A stretch of 25,956 nt of DNA from Oscillospiraceae bacterium (lineage in GTDB: Bacteria > Bacillota > Clostridia > Oscillospirales > CAG-272), in contig WQSD01000001.1 in NCBI GenBank assembly GCA_009788105.1, forward strand, positions 1 to 25,956, in the 5' to 3' direction. Each line of letters begins with the position of its first letter. Position 1 is the first letter of the stretch. The position numbers and the translations under genes are program-made. The notes under the pieces were generated by a model. That model saw only the letters and a program-made list of their open reading frames with translations, was not told where the DNA came from and did not search any database. Below are positions 22,094-25,956 of the stretch, piece after piece.

Positions 22094-24490
22094 CTAATCT
22101 TTCTTTCCGAACAATCCACGCTTCTTCTTTGGCTCTTCTGCAGGAGGAGCAGGAGCTGGAGCTGGCGGGGCTGGAGGTGTCGGCGGCGCAACGGGTGCAC
22201 TTGGCGCGGCAGGGCGAGGAGCAGGCGCATTCTCGCTACGAGGTGGACGGCTGTCACCGCCACGATTGTTAGCGTCGCGATTCTCACGATAGCCTGTACC
22301 GCTTGGACGAGAGACGCGGTCACCACCGCCGCCACGAGGGCGGTCGTTGTTACGTGGCGGGCGAGGACGGTCGCTGTCGCTGTTCTCTCCACCGGGCAAG
22401 GTCGCCTTGCGAGAAAGGTTAATGCCCTTGTCGTCGCTACCGATATATTTCACTGTGATTTCGTCACCAATATCCACGATACCCTCAAGGGTTTCGGTGC
22501 GGGCAACATCATAGTTACGAATATGCAAAAATCCGGTCTTGCCAGGAGAAAACTCCACCTTACAGCCGATTGGGAACACCGCAACAACCTTCCCGGTGAA
22601 CACCATGCCAACTTCAGGCTCAAAGCAGATGCCGTCGATAATCTTCTTCGCCGCCTCTGCCGCTTCACCGCTTGGAGAAGCGATATACACCGTGCCGTCG
22701 TCGTCAATGTCAATCTTTGCACCTGTGTCAGCAACGATTTTTTGAATAACTTCTCCACCTTTGCCGATAATCTCGCGGATTTTCTCCACTTTGACTTTCA
22801 TAATCAGCATTTTTGGCGCCCACTGGCTTACTTCGGCACGTGGCTCAGGAATAGCTTTGCATATTACTTCATCAATGATTTGCTCACGTCCGCCTTTTGT
22901 CATATCAAGTGCGGCTTTGACGATTTCAGGTGTCAAGCCGTCAACTTTAATGTCCACTTGGATAGAGGTAATACCATTTTTCGTTCCCGCAACCTTAAAG
23001 TCCATGTCGCCGAAAAAGTCCTCCACCCCTTGAATGTCCATCATAATATCCCACTTGCCGTCCTCGTCGGTGATCAGACCGCAGGAAATACCGGCAACAG
23101 GAGCGGCAATCGGCACGCCTGCCGCCATTAGGGCAAGGGTTGAACCGCACACCGCACCTTGGGAAGTGGAGCCGTTGGACGAGAGAATCTCGCTCACTAA
23201 TCGAATGGCATATGGGAACTCCTCGATGCTTGGTAGCACAGGAAGAAGTGATTTTTCCGCAAGCGCACCATGACCAATTTCACGGCGACCCGGCCCACGA
23301 GATGGACGAGCCTCTCCCACCGAAAACGAGGGGAAATTGTAGTGGTGCATATAGCGTTTGGTTTCATCTTCGTCAATGGTGTCAAGGTTTTGCGCCTCGG
23401 ACATCATGCCAAGGGTGGCAACAGTCAGCACCTGGGTTTGCCCACGAGCAAACAATCCGCTACCATGAACACGCGGAATAGTGTCCACCTCGGCAGACAG
23501 CCCACGAATTTGTGTCATGCTACGCCCGTCAACACGCTTTTTATCAAGAAGCCAGCGACGAACGATTTTCTTTTGCGCTTGGTAAATCACTTCGCCAAGC
23601 AGCTTTGGCAAGTCGGGATATTGCTCCTCGAACTTTTCCAAAATTGCGTCACGAATAGGCTTCATTCGCTCGTCACGAACGTTTTTGTCGTCTGTGTCAA
23701 GGGCGGCTTCGATGTCAGCTTTGAATGCGCCTAAAATTGTGCCGAACATTTCGGGGCAAAGGGCATTTGATGTATACTCGAACTTTGGCTTGCCGATTTC
23801 AGCAACAATTGACAGGATAAAGTCGCAGATTTTGCCGATTTCCTCGTGGGCTTTCATGATACCAGCGTACACGGTTTCGTCATCGATTTGGTTAGCACCC
23901 GCCTCAATCATTACGATTTTGTCACGAGTTCCCGCAACGGTCAGGGTCATCTCGCTCTTTTTCCGTTGCTCGCTTGTTGGGTTAATGACAATTTCGCCGT
24001 CAACAAGCCCTACAAGCACTCCCGCAATAGGCCCTGCCCACGGAATGTCCGAGATTGACAAAGCAATAGATGCACCAACCATGCCCACAAACTCGGGCAG
24101 ACAATCGTTGTCCACGCTGGTCACAAGCATTGACAGGGCAACGTCGTTGCGCAGGTCATCAGGGAAGAGGGGGCGAATTGGGCGGTCGATTACACGAGAA
24201 GTCAGCACCGCTTTTTCGCTGGGGCGACCCTCACGGCGGATATATCCTCCCGGAATGCGCCCGACGGCGTACAGCTTTTCCTCAAAGTCAACGGACAGCG
24301 GCAGATAGTCGATGCCGTCACGAGGCTTGTCCGATGCGGTGGCGGTGCACATTACTGTTGTGTCGCCATAGCGAACAAAGGCAGCTCCGTTAGCAAGGCC
24401 TGCCATTTTCCCAGTTTCTACAACAAGTTTGCGTCCTGCAACGGTGGTTTCAAATGTCCGTTGCTGGGGGTAGTCTAATTTTGTTATCAT
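22094..24490 (-). CDS. pnp: Polyribonucleotide nucleotidyltransferase (798 aa)
   Basis: PNPase degrades RNA from the 3' end with phosphate and can add tails. Two RNase PH cores are visible, the second with VEDFFGDMDFKVAGT, whose aspartates correspond to the catalytic ones. The KH domain has IGKGGEVIQKI, and an S1 domain follows (GMVFTGKVVAVFPIGCKVEFSPGKTGFLHI). Beyond about residue 693 is an unusual tail of about 100 residues: an Arg/Gly/Asp-rich part (RPRGGGGDR), then an Ala/Pro-rich part and a basic end (KKKRGLFGKKD). AAAGGAA precedes the ATG. It follows rpsO, as in most bacteria. Confidence 0.96.
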   Translation of the reverse strand: MITKLDYPQQRTFETTVAGRKLVVETGKMAGLANGAAFVRYGDTTVMCTATASDKPRDGIDYLPLSVDFEEKLYAVGRIPGGYIRREGRPSEKAVLTSRVIDRPIRPLFPDDLRNDVALSMLVTSVDNDCLPEFVGMVGASIALSISDIPWAGPIAGVLVGLVDGEIVINPTSEQRKKSEMTLTVAGTRDKIVMIEAGANQIDDETVYAGIMKAHEEIGKICDFILSIVAEIGKPKFEYTSNALCPEMFGTILGAFKADIEAALDTDDKNVRDERMKPIRDAILEKFEEQYPDLPKLLGEVIYQAQKKIVRRWLLDKKRVDGRSMTQIRGLSAEVDTIPRVHGSGLFARGQTQVLTVATLGMMSEAQNLDTIDEDETKRYMHHYNFPSFSVGEARPSRGPGRREIGHGALAEKSLLPVLPSIEEFPYAIRLVSEILSSNGSTSQGAVCGSTLALMAAGVPIAAPVAGISCGLITDEDGKWDIMMDIQGVEDFFGDMDFKVAGTKNGITSIQVDIKVDGLTPEIVKAALDMTKGGREQIIDEVICKAIPEPRAEVSQWAPKMLIMKVKVEKIREIIGKGGEVIQKIVADTGAKIDIDDDGTVYIASPSGEAAEAAKKIIDGICFEPEVGMVFTGKVVAVFPIGCKVEFSPGKTGFLHIRNYDVARTETLEGIVDIGDEITVKYIGSDDKGINLSRKATLPGGENSDSDRPRPPRNNDRPRGGGGDRVSRPSGTGYRENRDANNRGGDSRPPRSENAPAPRPAAPSAPVAPPTPPAPPAPAPAPPAEEPKKKRGLFGKKD

Positions 24491-24536
24491 TTTTGTCTCT
24501 CTTTTCCTTTTCTTTATAAAAATTTCTTTATAAAAT

Positions 24537-24582
24537 CGTCAGAAACTTTTTGAAAAAAGTTTCCGACACCTTCAAAAACTTA
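24537..24582 (-). repeat. Hairpin repeat (short form) between rpsO and pnp
   Basis: This is a near-identical copy of 12248-12291: CGTCAGAAACTTTTT with AAAAAGTTTCCGAC, then ACCTTCAAAAACTT. It sits in the pnp leader, where E. coli has an RNase III-processed hairpin that controls pnp; a similar role here would be speculation. Confidence 0.8.
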
Positions 24583-24667
24583 AATTAAAATAGTTTTTGG
24601 CGCTTGCATCGTTTGTTAGGAAAACCACTTCGGTTTCGTCTGCAAGAGTGAGGTAATAGTACATCAT
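24572..24667 (-). pseudogene. Short ORF (31 aa), probably a gene truncated by the repeat
   Basis: On the minus strand AAAGGAG lies eight bases before ATG ATG; the frame reads MMYYYLTLADETEVV, then FLTNDASAKNYFNLSF and TGA. The TGA comes from the hairpin repeat (24572-24574). A start of the type M-x-Y-Y-L-T-L-A-D-E-T-E-V-V recalls the beginning of small clostridial proteins of unknown function, so this may be a gene cut by repeat insertion. It could also be a real peptide or leader ORF for pnp. Confidence 0.5.
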
Positions 24668-24704
24668 ACGCAGTTCTCCTTTATCAAACAAAACAAGGGA
24701 ACAT

Positions 24705-24729
24705 GGCGTTACACCAACGGCGTAACACC
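24705..24729 (-). terminator. Probable terminator after rpsO
   Basis: GGTGTTAC (24729-24722) pairs with GTAACGCC (24712-24705) on the minus strand through one G-U pair, with a nine-base loop, followed by ATGTTCCCTTGTTTTGTTT. It may be only a partial terminator, as pnp lies downstream with no separate promoter that I could see. Confidence 0.45.
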
Positions 24730-24746
24730 AAAGCTCCCCTATAATC

Positions 24747-25010
24747 CTACTTACGAATGCCTAATTTCTCGATAAGTGTGCGATAACGCTCAATGTCTTT
24801 CTTTTGCAAATAGCCAAGCAAGCTACGGCGAACACCAACCATTTTCAGCAGTCCGCGACGGCTGTGATGGTCCTTTTTGTTCACTTTCAAATGCTCGGTC
24901 AAGTGGTTGATGCGGTAGGTCAGAATTGCCACTTGCACTTCTGGCGAGCCTGTGTCAGACTCGTGGGTTTTGTACTGGTCGATAATACCTTTTTTGATTT
25001 CTGCGGTCAT
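24747..25010 (-). CDS. rpsO: 30S ribosomal protein S15 (87 aa)
   Basis: S15 binds 16S rRNA early in 30S assembly and, in some bacteria, represses its own mRNA through the leader. The sequence is the complete family: THESDTGSPEVQVAILTYRINHLTEHLK, KKDHHSRRGLLKMVGVRR, LLGYLQKKDIERYRTLIEKLGIRK. The ATG at 25010 has AGAGGTG upstream. Its leader holds copy B of the palindromic element. Confidence 0.97.
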   Translation of the reverse strand: MTAEIKKGIIDQYKTHESDTGSPEVQVAILTYRINHLTEHLKVNKKDHHSRRGLLKMVGVRRSLLGYLQKKDIERYRTLIEKLGIRK

Positions 25011-25129
25011 GTTTTCACCTCTTTTATAGTCTTGCGACTTGAATTTTGTCGTTACACGAACGTTGGGGCATGGTGAGTGACAGAAGCATGGCTGCCTGTA
25101 TCCCGCAACATTGTGTACGTATAGTGGTG

Positions 25130-25255
25130 GTGTTGAATAAAGATGGAACAAGGTCAATCATGCCATCGCTCACGCATTTCGCACCTGCGCGCAGGCAACC
25201 GAAGAGAGTGAGCGAAGTGCAACTATTCGCCACTTTCCGCCGAGATATTCAACAC
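25130..25255. repeat. Palindromic element, copy B (126 bp), in the rpsO leader
   Basis: Ends are GTGTTGAATA (25130-25139) and TATTCAACAC (25246-25255). The interior is a hairpin CGCTCAC/GTGAGCG with CCTGCGCGCAGG inside. Positions 25229-25257 are a perfect inverted match to 9344-9316 of copy A, and the opposite end is also similar, but the interiors are unrelated. It is downstream of the predicted rpsO promoter, so it would be transcribed. Confidence 0.8.
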
Positions 25256-25267
25256 ACCCTTGGTACA

Positions 25268-25296
25268 ATAATATCACATTTTGTGGTAAAAGTAAA
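25268..25296 (-). promoter_or_regulatory. Probable rpsO promoter
   Basis: On the minus strand TTTACT (25296-25291), a 17-base spacer and TATTAT (25273-25268). It lies just outside element B. Confidence 0.5.
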
Positions 25297-25673
25297 GGGT
25301 CAACGGCTTGTTCACACAAAATTTACAATGCCCGCTTTCTTACTTGCGTGGAAATGAATTGCCCGTAAGCGAAAAAACTGCCCCTCAGCACTTGATATTC
25401 GCAATACGGACTGCTTCGTTTCCGAAAAAAGCGTAAAGGACAACGCTTTCTTTTCAGAAATTACGCTGTCCTTCGGCGCTTTGTAGCATTGGTGATTGAA
25501 AGTAAAAAGGGTTCACACAAAGCAAACCCTGATTTATTCGCGTCGCGTTGCGACTGGTCTGATAGCCCTTATGGGACTTAGCCAGAAACCAACTAATATC
25601 AACGAAAACCAGCAATTCAAAAACAGCGTTTACACTTTTCATGCTTAACTATACCACACAAAAATCAAAAAAG
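25297..25673. other. Non-coding, hairpin-rich stretch before the primase-like gene
   Basis: No gene is supported. A segment at about 25350-25400 resembles 8540-8590 in the mobile element: both share TGCGTGG, TGAATTGCC, AGCGAAAAA and CCTCAGC in the same order. AGGGTTcacac.../AAACCCT and AGCGTAA/TTACGCT make small hairpins. On the minus strand, TTGCTT-N17-TATAGT (near 25645-25675) may be a promoter, though the frame beginning at 25642 has no RBS. Confidence 0.45.
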
Positions 25674-25711
25674 CAAGCCTAAATTTTCAGATTTAGGCTT
25701 GTTTTATTTTT
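25674..25711. terminator. Strong terminator upstream of the primase-like gene
   Basis: A perfect 11-bp stem CAAGCCTAAAT/ATTTAGGCTTG (25674-25684, 25691-25701) with a six-base loop is followed by TTTTATTTTT on the plus strand and flanked by an A-rich stretch, so T's lie on the other side too. It sits 25 bases before the primase-like ATG, like the hairpin before the ATPase gene at 7413. Confidence 0.85.
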
Positions 25712-25736
25712 GCGATGAAATCAAAAGGAGAAACCC

Positions 25737-25956
25737 ATGCCCCAACTCACCGAAGAACAAATCGTCCTTGCAAATTCAATAGACCTACTCACCTACCTCC
25801 AAACCCACGCACCGCAGATGGTTCGCCGCAGCGGAGCAGATGAATATTGCCTTGTTGAACACGACAGCTTCAAAATGTCCAACGGCAAATGGTACTGGCA
25901 TTCACGAGGATTCGGCGGTCACACAGCCCTATGCTATCTCCGCAAGGTCGAGGGGA
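25737..25956 (+). CDS. DUF3991/primase-like protein of a mobile element, 5' part
   Basis: The frame continues out of the window, giving 73 residues. AAAAGGAG lies seven bases before the ATG. The visible part, with SIDLLTYLQTH, an E-Y-C-L-V-E-H-D-S-F stretch, then NGKWYWHSRGFGGHTALCYLRKVEG, resembles the N-terminus of DUF3991/TOPRIM primase-like proteins of mobile elements, which begin D-L-x-x-Y-L, then H-D-S-L and K-W-Y-W-x-S-R-G-x-G-G. This suggests another element begins here. The rest is needed to confirm a TOPRIM domain. Confidence 0.75.
   Translation, partial: MPQLTEEQIVLANSIDLLTYLQTHAPQMVRRSGADEYCLVEHDSFKMSNGKWYWHSRGFGGHTALCYLRKVEG

Noticed and set aside
25454..25642. 62-residue minus-strand frame near the right edge
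   Set aside because: A possible promoter is near, but there is no RBS and the frame covers palindromic sequence.

Overview
The window looks like a mid-GC (roughly 45%, judged by eye) Bacillota chromosome of the Clostridia type. The evidence is the pairing of rpmH-rnpA-yidD-yidC-jag with tig-clpP-clpX, near-consensus sigma-A promoters (TTGACA-N17-TATAAT), AAGGAGG-type ribosome binding sites, an ABC/lipoprotein operon whose lead protein has a clostridial-style Cys/His cluster, and a TnpX-like large serine recombinase with DUF4368-type C-terminus. No rRNA, tRNA or CRISPR array was seen. I cannot name a genus.

Layout. (1) 1-6950: the 3' end of ogt converges on a five-gene minus-strand operon (Cys/His-cluster anchored protein, small secreted protein, solute-binding-like lipoprotein, ABC ATPase, 677-aa ABC-2-type permease). 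Its perfect promoter is followed by a 5' leader with a short ORF containing an ATGT tetranucleotide repeat and a terminator-like hairpin. (2) About 7200-11250: a compact mobile element with its own promoter and leader terminator, a RepA/RecA-like ATPase, a TnpW-like small protein and a large serine recombinase. (3) 11311-14623: the minus-strand operon rpmH-rnpA-yidD-yidC-jag. dnaA is not next to rpmH; tig lies there, divergently. (4) 14910-19808: the protein quality-control locus tig, clpP, clpX on the plus strand, with one toxin-antitoxin pair between tig and clpP and another between clpP and clpX. (5) 19826-22030: two membrane-protein genes bracketed by inverted copies of a multi-hairpin repeat. 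(6) 22044-25296: rpsO and pnp on the minus strand, with a short, probably truncated ORF between them. (7) The right edge: a hairpin-rich stretch, a bidirectional terminator and the start of a DUF3991/primase-like gene of what is probably a second mobile element.

The most distinctive signal is non-coding. At least four families of palindromic repeats occupy intergenic gaps and leaders. Several show paired (compensatory) base changes between copies, and one carries a second hairpin inserted into its loop. The other points worth following are the 27-bp direct repeat around the first toxin-antitoxin pair, which duplicates the clpP ribosome-binding region, and the repeat-containing leader ORF of the ABC operon, whose stop codon would move to or into the hairpin if the repeat number changed.
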